A stretch of DNA of 64,000 nt from CAJCIT01 sp963771305 (lineage in GTDB: Bacteria; Acidobacteriota; Terriglobia; Bryobacterales; Bryobacteraceae): NCBI GenBank assembly GCA_963771305.1, contig CAVYTS010000026.1, positions 310,001 to 374,000 of the forward strand. Direction: 5' to 3'. Positions 49,809-59,180 of this stretch are shown here, in pieces (position 1 is the stretch's first letter; every line of letters begins with the position of its first letter). The notes below the pieces were generated by a model, which saw only the letters and a program-made list of their open reading frames with translations, made no database searches and had not been told where the DNA came from. The translations under genes were made by a program, and so were the position numbers.

Positions 49809-52582
49809 CGCAGCGCGTTGAATGGGTGCCCGGCAATCACCCCATCCCGGTCGACGCCAACACCCAGCCCACGATTCTTGTCTCGGGCTCGCTCGCCGTA
49901 TTCGCAGTCGATCGCGAAACCGGTGAGCGGTTGCATCTGTTTTCCATCGAGGCCGGCGAACCCCTCCTGCCCCTGGCATGTCCGGTCGGCGCCGCTTGGG
50001 ACATCACCGCCATTCCGCTCGAAACAAGTTGCTTGCAGTCCGCGGTTGATTTGCGGGAGTGGGAACAGATCTTCGCCCAGGAGAATTGGCTCGCGAAAAT
50101 CGGGGAGGCTTTGGGTCGTTTCAGCGACCCAGGGGATGTGCTGTGGGTTCAAGCCGGTAAGACCCTTCATCTCAAGTCAGGCCAGCGGGTCGCGGTCGAG
50201 CAAGGCCTCAACTTCGTTCAACTGCAGGCAGGTGATGGTCTATTGCTGACCAAGCCGATCGCGGCTGGCGTCACGGTCGCCTTGACGCCTGGACTTTGGC
50301 TGGAAGCCGCTGTGGAATCGGATTGGAAGACGCTCGAGACCGGAGAGGCAGCCATGATCACCTCTAGCACCGACCTCGCCGTGTCTCTCTTCTTCGAAGT
50401 CCTCGATGAAGTAAATCGGCGCCGCCACACCGCGGAACGTGACCGTTTTACGGCACGCCAGGAACTAAACCGGCACGTCTCCGAGACCGCGCTGGGAACT
50501 CTCGCCGGCATCGCCGGCAAAAAGAAAAGCCGCGAACCGAGTCCTGCCAGCGGCGATCCGCTCCTTGACGCCTTCCGCGCCGCCGCAGCCGTCTTGGAGG
50601 TCTCAATCCACCCGGCGCGCGGTTCCGGCCGCCGTGTGGACGCCATCCGTGAAATCGCCCAAGCCTCCGGCCTGCGGACTAGAACCGTAGTGCTGTCAGG
50701 CGAGTGGTGGCGCAAGGAAAACGGCCCGCTCGTCTCGCATCGCAATGACAGCCCCGTCGCCCTGCTCCCCTGCCGCGGCGGCTATGAAATCTTCGATCCG
50801 GCCGCCGAGACCCGCGAGAAGGTCAACGAATCTAACGCCGCTGATCTGGATTCCTTCGCCCAGATGCCTTACCGGCCCTTGCCCGAAGATCTCTCGGTGC
50901 GTGGTCTCTTGCGCTACGTGCTTAGTTCGCGCCGTCGCGATTTGCGCACCATGGCGTTGGCGGGCGCCGGCGCCGCCCTCCTGGGAATGGCCGCGCCGCA
51001 AGGCTTCGCCATCCTCATCAATCAAGCCATTCCCGATGCCGACACCAATATGCTCTGGCAGGTCGTGGGTGGGGTCGTCGCGGCCGCTTTCGGCTCTGCC
51101 CTCTTTTCCCTCACACAGGCGATAGCCATTCTTCGCGTCCAGAGCGGCGCGTTCATGACCCTGCAGACCGGCGTTTGGGACTACCTCCTGAAACTCAGCC
51201 CCACCTTCTTCCGCAACTTCACCGCGGGCCAGCTCAGGTTGCGAGCCGATTCCGTTACACAAATTCACCAGCTCTTGACGGCGGATGCGCTCAGCGCTCT
51301 GTTCGCGGCGGCTGCCTCTTTTCTGAGTCTCACGCTGATGTTCTGGTACAGTCCGTCGCTCGCCCTGATCGCTCTCTTTTGCGGCCTTGCGATCGTCGCG
51401 CAGGCTTGGTTCGGTTCGCGCGCGCTCTTCCGGGTAGAGCAGCAATGGTGGGAGATGGAGCAATTGCTCTCCGGCCTGGTGCTCCAATCCATCAACGCCG
51501 TCTCAAAGCTGACCGTGGCCGGCGCCGGCAACCGCGCGTTCTCGCACTGGGCGCGCGAATACGCGAAGAAACAAAAGCTTAGCCTCGAGGTGCAGACGCT
51601 GAAAGACCGGATGCGTCTGTTCAACATGGTTGTCCCGACCGTGGGTTCAGCGCTGGCCTTTCTCTACCTGCTTAGCCACCCCATTGGGCTGGCCGCCTTC
51701 CTCGCTTGTAACGCGGTGATGACGGTTTTCCTGGCGTCGCTCGTTTCAGCCGGTGATAACTTCTCGGGCCTGGTGCTGATTGGCAATCTCTGGACCGGCC
51801 TGCGCTCAATTCTCACCGTTAAGCCGGAGGTGGATGAATCCAAGATCCATCCGGGCCGGCTGCGAGGCGCAGTGGTCGTCGACAACCTCACCTTCCGTTA
51901 CCGCGCCGATGGGCCCATGATCCTCGACGGTGTCTCCATTCGAGCCGAACCCGGCGAATGCATTGCGCTCACCGGGCCTTCGGGCTCCGGCAAATCAACT
52001 CTTCTGAACCTGATGCTGCGTTTTGAAACGCCTCATTCCGGCGCCATCTATCTGGACGGCCGCGAACTCTCCAGCCTCGACATTACGGCCGTGCGCAGGC
52101 AGATTGGCGTTGTCACTCAGGAAGGGCGGATCATGGCCGGATCGTTGTTTGAGAGCATCTGCAGTGGCGGCTTGAACACCATGGACGAAGCCTGGGAGGC
52201 TGCACGTGCCGCTGGCCTGGCCGAAGACATCGAGGCCATGCCGATGGGCATGCACACCGTGGTGTCCGAAGGTGGCGGCAATCTTTCCGGGGGTCAGCGC
52301 CAGCGCCTGTTGATCGCCCGTGCCCTGGTACTGAAACCGTCGATCCTGATTTTCGACGAAGCGACCAGCGCCCTCGACAACCGTACGCAAGCCATCGTGA
52401 CCGATAGTCTGAACCGCCTGAAAGCAACGCGAATCATCGTCGCGCACCGCCTGAGCACGATTCGCAGTGCCAATCGAATTTATGTCATCGAAAAAGGACG
52501 GGTCGTGCAACAAGGCCGCTTCGAGGAACTAGCCAACGAACCCGGTCTCTTCTCACGCCTGGTCAGCCGCCAAACGGCGTAG
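49805..52582 (+). CDS. second ABC exporter subunit (NHLM ABC2-type)
   Basis: A 925-residue ABC protein. The first about 390 residues form a long cytoplasmic region without the C39 triad; a cNMP-like or degenerate peptidase-like fold is possible ('GSLAVFAVDRETGERLHLFSIEAGEPLLPL', split: FAVDRETGERLHLF). Membrane helices span about 385-680, then the ATPase: 'GPSGSGKST', 'LSGGQRQRLLIARAL', 'ILIFDEATSALD'. It pairs with the C39 exporter as the second ABC subunit of NHLM systems. It overlaps the previous gene by 4 bp and ends the cassette. Confidence 0.93.
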   Translation: MTQRVEWVPGNHPIPVDANTQPTILVSGSLAVFAVDRETGERLHLFSIEAGEPLLPLACPVGAAWDITAIPLETSCLQSAVDLREWEQIFAQENWLAKIGEALGRFSDPGDVLWVQAGKTLHLKSGQRVAVEQGLNFVQLQAGDGLLLTKPIAAGVTVALTPGLWLEAAVESDWKTLETGEAAMITSSTDLAVSLFFEVLDEVNRRRHTAERDRFTARQELNRHVSETALGTLAGIAGKKKSREPSPASGDPLLDAFRAAAAVLEVSIHPARGSGRRVDAIREIAQASGLRTRTVVLSGEWWRKENGPLVSHRNDSPVALLPCRGGYEIFDPAAETREKVNESNAADLDSFAQMPYRPLPEDLSVRGLLRYVLSSRRRDLRTMALAGAGAALLGMAAPQGFAILINQAIPDADTNMLWQVVGGVVAAAFGSALFSLTQAIAILRVQSGAFMTLQTGVWDYLLKLSPTFFRNFTAGQLRLRADSVTQIHQLLTADALSALFAAAASFLSLTLMFWYSPSLALIALFCGLAIVAQAWFGSRALFRVEQQWWEMEQLLSGLVLQSINAVSKLTVAGAGNRAFSHWAREYAKKQKLSLEVQTLKDRMRLFNMVVPTVGSALAFLYLLSHPIGLAAFLACNAVMTVFLASLVSAGDNFSGLVLIGNLWTGLRSILTVKPEVDESKIHPGRLRGAVVVDNLTFRYRADGPMILDGVSIRAEPGECIALTGPSGSGKSTLLNLMLRFETPHSGAIYLDGRELSSLDITAVRRQIGVVTQEGRIMAGSLFESICSGGLNTMDEAWEAARAAGLAEDIEAMPMGMHTVVSEGGGNLSGGQRQRLLIARALVLKPSILIFDEATSALDNRTQAIVTDSLNRLKATRIIVAHRLSTIRSANRIYVIEKGRVVQQGRFEELANEPGLFSRLVSRQTA

Positions 52583-52647
52583 TGGTCGGAAACTGGTAGT
52601 GCACGCCTCGGGGCTGGTGCTTCTGTCTTTTTCCGCAGCCCATCGTC

Positions 52648-54096
52648 CTACGAAATAATGTCGTAAATTACGTTCCCGGCTAGGTCTGTCAAGCGGAAGT
52701 CCCGGCCGCTATACCGGTAAGTCAGCTTCAAATGATCGATTCCCAGCAGATAGAGGATCGTGGCATGGATGTCATGAACATGCACGGGTTTATCGACCGC
52801 TTTCCATCCGAAATCATCCGTCGCTCCATAAGTCATTCCGCCCTTAATGCCGCCACCGGCCAGCCACATCGTAAAACCGTGTGGATTGTGGTCCCGGCCA
52901 TTATGCGTTTGGCCGCCCATGAAACCGCTGCCCATTTCCACCACCGGAGTGCGGCCGAATTCCGAGCCACACACGATCAGCGTTTCGTCCAGTAACCCCC
53001 GGCTCTTCAAATCCGTAATCAGCGCGGCAAAGGGTTGGTCGGAGTCCTTACCTGTCTTCCTGTGAAGTTCAATGTCGAAGTGGTGGTCCCACGGATCGGC
53101 CTTCGCGTAGTAGACCTGCACCATCCGCACCCCGCGCTCCACCAATCGTGCTGCCGTCAAACACCCTCGCGCCGTGCTCCCTTCCCCGTAGAGCTTCTGA
53201 ACCGCCGCGCTCTCTTTCCGTACATCGAAGACGTCCGGCGCTTCCGTCTGCATACGATAGGCAGTCTCCATCGCATTGAGTGTGGCTTCCAGTTGCGGAT
53301 CGCGCACCGTGAGGCTTCGCATGTTTAGCTGGTCAAGCTTTTCAACCAGGTCTAGCTCGCATTTCTGCTGTGCCAGATCGAACTGATCGTTGTGAATGTT
53401 CGGGATCAGCTTGAGCGGGTCAAACTCCTTTTCCCGCGTGTTGTCTGAGATGTAAGTGCCCTGATACATTGGCGGCAGGAAGGCAGAGTTCCATAACGGC
53501 GGTCCCACAGTCGTCGGAACATCGGGACACAGCACCACAAAGCCGGGGAGATTCTTGTTCTCCTGCCCTAGGCCATATGTAACCCACGACCCCATCGACG
53601 GCCGTCCCGGCTGGTTCGCGCCGGTATTCATCATGATCAGGGCAGGCTCGTGATTTGGGATTTCCGTGTGAACGGAGCGCACCACGCAGATATCGTCGAT
53701 CACGCCGCCGATGTTTGGAAAAATCTCACTAACCTCAATCCCGCTCTTCCCGTATTTCTTGAACGCGAAAGGCGATTGCATCAGCCCGCCTGTCTTGCGT
53801 TCATGCTGCAGGTCGCCGCCAGGCATGGGTTGGCCATTGTACTTGGTCAGCGTCGGCTTCGGGTCAAACGTATCCACTTGCGACATGCCGCCATTCATAA
53901 ACAGGAAGATGACATGCTTTGCCTTGGGCTTGAAATCCGGCTTCGTGATCATCCACGGATTGCTTGGCGAACTCACACCCGCATTTGCGATGGATTGGCC
54001 AATCATGCTGGCAAAACCCACCATTCCCATGCCGCCGCCCATCCGGCACAGCGCGTCTCGCCGGGTAATTGGCTGTCCTGATGGCTTATGTCGCAT
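52648..54096 (-). CDS. DUF1501 protein with Tat signal
   Basis: A 482-residue protein of the DUF1501 family, related to sulfatase/alkaline-phosphatase-like folds. The N-terminus 'ITRRDALCRMGGGMGMVGFA' is a twin-arginine signal. Family motifs are 'HVIFLFMNGGMSQVDTFDPK', 'LIVCGSEFGRTPVVE' and 'GRDHNPHGFTMWLAGGGIKGG' (split: GRDHNPHGFTMWLAGGG). It almost always pairs with a DUF1549/DUF1553 partner, as here, 24 bp upstream. The activity of the pair is not established. Confidence 0.92.
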   Translation of the reverse strand: MRHKPSGQPITRRDALCRMGGGMGMVGFASMIGQSIANAGVSSPSNPWMITKPDFKPKAKHVIFLFMNGGMSQVDTFDPKPTLTKYNGQPMPGGDLQHERKTGGLMQSPFAFKKYGKSGIEVSEIFPNIGGVIDDICVVRSVHTEIPNHEPALIMMNTGANQPGRPSMGSWVTYGLGQENKNLPGFVVLCPDVPTTVGPPLWNSAFLPPMYQGTYISDNTREKEFDPLKLIPNIHNDQFDLAQQKCELDLVEKLDQLNMRSLTVRDPQLEATLNAMETAYRMQTEAPDVFDVRKESAAVQKLYGEGSTARGCLTAARLVERGVRMVQVYYAKADPWDHHFDIELHRKTGKDSDQPFAALITDLKSRGLLDETLIVCGSEFGRTPVVEMGSGFMGGQTHNGRDHNPHGFTMWLAGGGIKGGMTYGATDDFGWKAVDKPVHVHDIHATILYLLGIDHLKLTYRYSGRDFRLTDLAGNVIYDIIS

Positions 54097-54120
54097 TCTT
54101 GTCTCTCACAAATACCAATC

Positions 54121-57100
54121 TTAATTCAAAAACTCAAACTCATTCGAACTTAGCAGCACGCGGGCATACTGCTTCAGCGCCGTCGTCGGCTCGCCGGCGA
54201 TCTCATGACCTGGCTTCTCCGGATTTGTCTTCATGAAGTCCAGCCCCAGCTGCAATTCCTGGGCGCTCGGTTGCCGGCCAAAGAGCAACCGGTACAGCTC
54301 TTTAATACGTTCCTCATCCGTTCCTTTCGGATAGACTCTCTCGGCCAGCTTCGCGGACTGCGCATACACGAAGGCATTGTTCATGAAATACAGGCGCTGC
54401 AAAGGAACGTTGGTGGCAAACCGTTGCTCGGCGGTCACGCTCGGATTCGGAAAATCGAAAACCTGCAGGAAGTTGTCCAGCCTGAACCGGCTCACCTTAC
54501 AAAACACCGTCCTGCTAGTGTTGTCTTCGCTGAATTCCACTGAAGGTCCACCGGTCTTTTTCAGGTCGAGATCGCCCGCTACAAACAAAACCGAATCCCG
54601 CAACGCTTCGGCATTCAATCGCAGCCGGTTGAACCGCCAGTAATAACGATTACTGGCGTCTTGCTCCATGTCCTCGGCATTTCCGTCAGTACTGAGTTGG
54701 TACACCGCCGACAGCATGACTTCCTTTTGCAGCTTCTTCAGGGTCATTCCTTCTTGGGCAAACTTAGCGGCCAAGTACTCCAGCAATTCTGGGTTCGAAG
54801 GCTTCTCGCCCATCTTGCCGAAGTTGTCCGGCGTATCGACGATGCCCGTGCCGAAGTGCCATTTCCAAACTCGGTTCACGAACACTCGCGCCGCCAGGGG
54901 GCTCTGTACAATCTTGTTGGCGAGTTCCAGGCGCCCGCTGCCTTCCATGAACCGGTCTCCCTCAGAGCTCTGCGACAGCACCTGAATGAATCGGCGCGGC
55001 ACGGTGTCACCCAGGCTGAATGGGCTCCCGCGCAGGTTAACTTGCAAATCCACGACTTTCGTCCGGTCGCCCACGCCGTGCACGAAAGGAAATTCCTTTG
55101 GCAGGGCTTTCTTCAAAGCCTCTATTTGCGTATCGAGAGCCTCAACATGTTCCTTCCAGGTGGTGCCCAGTTGGCGCTCTAAGGAATAGCCGTAGAAGGT
55201 AAAGACCCCAGGCTCCGGTTTCAATTCGTCGCCTGAGTCAAGCGATCCTCTGAAGAGATCCAGATAGAGCTTGCCCTGATCGGTCGGGAGTGCCTTTAGT
55301 TCAAGATCGCAGCCCGGGCAAAACTGATCTTTCGTCTCGAACTCATTCGGCTTCGCGTCCCGCATCTTGAACTTAGGAACGTCGTTCTTAGCCTTGATAA
55401 TGTCGTTCTCTTCTTTGATCTTCTTGTTTTCCGCAAGCGTGCGGAGCACCAACTTCTCAAAACTGTCGGCCAGGAATTTAGCTTGTGTTTCCGTGCCGCC
55501 GCCATTCGCGATCATGGCCTGGAAGTCGTTCAGATAAGGAAAGTGCGTTTGCGGCTTTGAGAGGTACTTGACCCACCGCCCCAGCATTTCAGGATCGACC
55601 TTGTCCTCGTCGACGACTTCCGCCGGCGTTTGCTTGGGTTTGCCAATGACGCGCCACGACGCCACCATGTACTTCGCCGTCTGGTGGGCGAGAATCTCTC
55701 CCAATTGCTCTCCCGCCGTTCTTTCAAACTCATACTTCTCTGTTTCGAGGTCTTCAATCTGCTTTTCTTTGTCTCGATACGCCTTTACCTGGGCCTCGGA
55801 GACGCGCGGGTATTCGGTGTAAGTTGTGCTGGCGAAAACGCCGCCAAGCGCATAGTAATCCTTCTGCGAAATCGGATCGTATTTGTGGTTGTGGCAGCGC
55901 GCGCACTGCACCGTCAGGCCCAGAAATCCACGCGTGACGGCATCGATTCGTTCGTTGCGTTCATCGGCCCGGCCTTGAACCGGCTCAGCCTGATCCCATA
56001 GCCAAGGCGCTTGTCCCAGGAATCCTGTCCCAGCAATCATCTTGTCGCGCGACTTCGGATCAAGCTGGTCCCCCGCGAGCTGCGCTTTCACGAACTGGCC
56101 ATAGGGCATGTCGCTGTTGAAAGCGGCAATCACCCAGTCGCGATAAACGTAAGCACCTGTAAACGGCATATAGCCGCGGCCTTTGGGATCTAATCCCCGC
56201 ACATCATCTTCGGCGTAGCGAGCCACGTCCAGCCAGTGCCTTCCCCACCGCTCGCCATAACGCGGCGACTCCAGCAGCCGGTCAATCACCTTCGCAAACG
56301 CCCCGGCGCTCTTGTCTTTCTCGAACGCTTCAATCTCCTCGGGCGTCGGCGGCAGGCCCGTTAGATCAATCGTCGCCCGGCGCAGCAGCGTACGCCGGTC
56401 GGCTGCCGGGACCGGCTTCAGATCTTTTTCTTCCAACTTCGCCAGCACGAAGCGATCGATGTCCGTATGCGCCCATTTGCTATCTTTCACAGCTGGGATC
56501 GCAGGCTTGGCCAGCGGACGGAATGACCAGAACTGCCGCTGTTCCGGCGTGATCACGAACGTTGGTCCGTTCTTCGCAGCCGGCAAAACTTCTTTCGCCG
56601 CGGGCCAAGGCGCGCCCATCTTCACCCACGCCACCAGGTCCTCAATCTCCTGTGGTTTCAGATGGCCGCCCTTTGGCATCTTCAGCACACCAACTTGCTT
56701 GACTGCTTGAATGAGCAGACTCTTGTCCGGATCGCCCACGACAATGGCCGCACCGGTCTCACCGCCCTTCAGAATGGCGTCACGCGAATCCACCCGCAGC
56801 CCGCCCGATTGCGCGTCGGTGTGACAGGCGTAGCACTTCTCCGCGAATATCGGTCGAATCTTGTTCTCAAAAAAATCGTTCGCAGCTGCTTCATTAGTTG
56901 CCGCCGGCACGGGCGCCGGGCTTCCGGTGGGCTTCGCAGCCATGTCAGCCGCGCTCGCTGGCTTCATATCGTCTGCCCAAGGCGCACCCATCTTCACCCA
57001 CGCAATCAGATCGTCGATCTCCTCTGGCTTCAGATGGCCGCCTTTTGGCATCCGGACTTCGCCCGTCTGCTGCACGGCTTCAATCAATAGGCTCTTCTTC

Positions 57101-57396
57101 GGCTCGCCAGGAACGACGGCGGGCCCCGATTCGCCGCCTTTCAGCAGCGCCTCGCGTGAATCCACCCGTAAGCCTGCTGCCTGGCCAGTTGTGTGGCATG
57201 CATAGCAGTTCTTCTGGAAGATCGGCCGCACGCGCGTCGTATAGAAGGGGCTTCCTTGCAATTCCGGCTGAGCCGGTGCGGGTGATTGGCTCCAGGTCGC
57301 GGTTGTTAAGAGCGCGGCAATCCCGGCCGCGGGTACCACCCAAGTCAGTAGCTTCCGTAATGCCGTGTTTCCCAACTTTGAAGTCCGTTTCTTCAA
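54121..57396 (-). CDS. large c-type-haem protein with DUF1549 and DUF1553 domains
   Basis: A 1091-residue exported protein. A signal anchor (about 10-36) is followed by two planctomycete-type cytochrome domains with haem motifs CYACH (about 64 and 187), each with 'LLIEAV(Q/K)Q.G...MPKGGHLKP', so a duplication. DUF1549 (about 320-530, containing a further CARCH) and DUF1553 (about 800-1070) follow. The start is TTG overlapping the stop of the upstream ABC ATPase gene, with GAAGGA 6 bases before it, so it is translated with the transporter. Function unknown; electron transfer and surface polymer breakdown have been suggested for the family. Confidence 0.9.
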   Translation of the reverse strand: MKKRTSKLGNTALRKLLTWVVPAAGIAALLTTATWSQSPAPAQPELQGSPFYTTRVRPIFQKNCYACHTTGQAAGLRVDSREALLKGGESGPAVVPGEPKKSLLIEAVQQTGEVRMPKGGHLKPEEIDDLIAWVKMGAPWADDMKPASAADMAAKPTGSPAPVPAATNEAAANDFFENKIRPIFAEKCYACHTDAQSGGLRVDSRDAILKGGETGAAIVVGDPDKSLLIQAVKQVGVLKMPKGGHLKPQEIEDLVAWVKMGAPWPAAKEVLPAAKNGPTFVITPEQRQFWSFRPLAKPAIPAVKDSKWAHTDIDRFVLAKLEEKDLKPVPAADRRTLLRRATIDLTGLPPTPEEIEAFEKDKSAGAFAKVIDRLLESPRYGERWGRHWLDVARYAEDDVRGLDPKGRGYMPFTGAYVYRDWVIAAFNSDMPYGQFVKAQLAGDQLDPKSRDKMIAGTGFLGQAPWLWDQAEPVQGRADERNERIDAVTRGFLGLTVQCARCHNHKYDPISQKDYYALGGVFASTTYTEYPRVSEAQVKAYRDKEKQIEDLETEKYEFERTAGEQLGEILAHQTAKYMVASWRVIGKPKQTPAEVVDEDKVDPEMLGRWVKYLSKPQTHFPYLNDFQAMIANGGGTETQAKFLADSFEKLVLRTLAENKKIKEENDIIKAKNDVPKFKMRDAKPNEFETKDQFCPGCDLELKALPTDQGKLYLDLFRGSLDSGDELKPEPGVFTFYGYSLERQLGTTWKEHVEALDTQIEALKKALPKEFPFVHGVGDRTKVVDLQVNLRGSPFSLGDTVPRRFIQVLSQSSEGDRFMEGSGRLELANKIVQSPLAARVFVNRVWKWHFGTGIVDTPDNFGKMGEKPSNPELLEYLAAKFAQEGMTLKKLQKEVMLSAVYQLSTDGNAEDMEQDASNRYYWRFNRLRLNAEALRDSVLFVAGDLDLKKTGGPSVEFSEDNTSRTVFCKVSRFRLDNFLQVFDFPNPSVTAEQRFATNVPLQRLYFMNNAFVYAQSAKLAERVYPKGTDEERIKELYRLLFGRQPSAQELQLGLDFMKTNPEKPGHEIAGEPTTALKQYARVLLSSNEFEFLN

Positions 57397-58304
57397 GCCA
57401 ATCCTTCGTCAACGCTAGGAGCATTAAACGCGCCATGTGAGTGGCGCTCAATGCGGTTCACCAATTCAGCCACCTCCGGCCGTCGGCGCCGCTGCGCCAG
57501 CGTGTCCTCGGCAAACGGCACTCTCTGGTCCAGCATTACGTCCGCTCCCACCGGCGCGCCCGCTTCATTCCTTTTCTGTGCCAGCACAATCAACCGGCTC
57601 GCCAGATACGCGGCCTCGTGCGTATTGTGCGTCACGAACACAATCGTCGTTTGTGTCTCCAACCAAAGCTCATGGATCAGCGACTGCATGCCCGCCCGCG
57701 TATTCGGGTCGAGCGCGCTGAACGCCTCGTCCATCAACAGAATCTCCGGCTTCATCATCAGCGCTTGAGCGATCGCCACCCGTTGCTGCATGCCGCCTGA
57801 GAGCTGATAAGGATATTTTGCCGCATCGGAAGCCTGCATGCCCATTTGCTTCAGCCGAGCCAAGGCTTCATCCCGCACATTCCGGCGGAACATCCTCGCC
57901 TTGGGCGACAAACGCTTCCATAAACTCAGTTCCGAGCATTCCGGCCCGAACACCAGGTTTCCCATCACCGTGCGATCTGGAAACAGAGCGTACTTCTGCG
58001 GCACATATCCGCACAGCCGGTTGATCCCGTTCACTTCGCGGCCACCTACCAACAGCCGTCCCTGGGTGGGCCGGTCCTCGCCTAGGATCATTCGCAGGAA
58101 CGTACTCTTCCCGCATCCCGTTTCGCCCAGTATGCAAACGAACTCGCCGCGTTCCACTGTCAGGCTGAGGTTGCGGAAGATCGTCCGTGTTTGGCGCTGC
58201 GGCATCGGGAACGCGAGCGCCAGACCCTCTGCCTCAATGATTGGCTTCGTCAGAACCAGTCGCGGGCCCGCTACGTCGTGAGCGGTAAGTGGCTGGGCGC
58301 TCAT
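57393..58304 (-). CDS. ABC transporter ATP-binding protein (SsuB/TauB-like)
   Basis: A 303-residue ATPase. Walker A 'GETGCGKSTFLRMI' (about 59-72), signature 'LSGGMQQRVAIAQALMMKP' and Walker B 'ILLMDEAFSALD' are intact, followed by the H-loop 'VFVTHNTHEAAYLASR'. The subfamily serves nitrate, sulfonate and related binding-protein uptake systems. It follows the permease by 10 bp and is coupled to the DUF1549/DUF1553 gene. Confidence 0.93.
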   Translation of the reverse strand: MSAQPLTAHDVAGPRLVLTKPIIEAEGLALAFPMPQRQTRTIFRNLSLTVERGEFVCILGETGCGKSTFLRMILGEDRPTQGRLLVGGREVNGINRLCGYVPQKYALFPDRTVMGNLVFGPECSELSLWKRLSPKARMFRRNVRDEALARLKQMGMQASDAAKYPYQLSGGMQQRVAIAQALMMKPEILLMDEAFSALDPNTRAGMQSLIHELWLETQTTIVFVTHNTHEAAYLASRLIVLAQKRNEAGAPVGADVMLDQRVPFAEDTLAQRRRRPEVAELVNRIERHSHGAFNAPSVDEGLA

Positions 58305-58314
58305 CTTGTACCCA

Positions 58315-59175
58315 CTAGTCTTCCTTGAACCAGGGATGCCACACGCGATTCAGTAACCGTAGACTCCCATCGATGAAGAACAGCAACAACGCGACCCACA
58401 GTACGTACGGAATGATGATGTCCATGCCCATGTGCCGCCGCATAATGGCGATCCGATAGGCCAAGCCGTCGGTGGAAGCAATCATCTCGCCGGCGAATAA
58501 GAACAGCATCAGCGGTTTGAGGTTGAGCCGGATGCTCGCAATAATACGAGGCAATATTTGCTTCAGTACGATCCGGTACGCCACATCGCCATTCCCCGCC
58601 CCTAGCGTGAAGCCTTTCACGATCTGCTCCCGCGGCACCGACTTCGCCAGATTGTAGGTGTCCAGAATGATTGTCGGCGCAACGCCAATCACCATCAGCA
58701 TGATCTTCGACAGCTCATCAATGCCGAACGCTATAAAGAGGATAGGCAGCACCGATAGCGCAATGATCTTGTCGAAGAACACAATGAATCGCAGGAACAC
58801 AGCCCCAATATAGGGAAACAATGCCACGTGCAATCCCAACAGCACTGCCGGAACCATCAACGCAAGGGCAATCAGGAAGCGCCTCGAACTGGCGGATGTG
58901 TCCTTCCAAATCATGCTGTGGCGCAGCCGTTGCCACGTGCTCATCTGCGCGGCCGACCCATCGTCGTCCTCTTCGGCCGGATTCAGTACCGCGTTCTTGA
59001 TGCCAATCGCCAGTTGTCCGATGGTCGGCATCACCCGGTCCTCCGGGTTCTCACGATGCCGCTTCACCGACTCCTGCAGGTACAAGCCAATACCGATCGC
59101 AAACAGCGCCCAGGAGAGCGCCATCCAGGTGAACTTCCCCGGTTTAGCTTCAATCTGGAAAGGATGCCATGTCAT
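58315..59175 (-). CDS. ABC transporter permease
   Basis: A 286-residue inner-membrane protein with about six helices. The coupling loop is 'VKGFTLGAGNGDVAYRIVLKQILPRIIASIRLNLKP' (split: GAGNGDVAYRIVLKQILPRI), the EAA-type motif of binding-protein-dependent permeases. The N-terminus carries an extra cytoplasmic stretch (about 30-95). It lies 5 bp after the substrate-binding protein gene. The substrate follows from that protein's family. Confidence 0.9.
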   Translation of the reverse strand: MTWHPFQIEAKPGKFTWMALSWALFAIGIGLYLQESVKRHRENPEDRVMPTIGQLAIGIKNAVLNPAEEDDDGSAAQMSTWQRLRHSMIWKDTSASSRRFLIALALMVPAVLLGLHVALFPYIGAVFLRFIVFFDKIIALSVLPILFIAFGIDELSKIMLMVIGVAPTIILDTYNLAKSVPREQIVKGFTLGAGNGDVAYRIVLKQILPRIIASIRLNLKPLMLFLFAGEMIASTDGLAYRIAIMRRHMGMDIIIPYVLWVALLLFFIDGSLRLLNRVWHPWFKED

Positions 59176-59180
59176 AGCCG

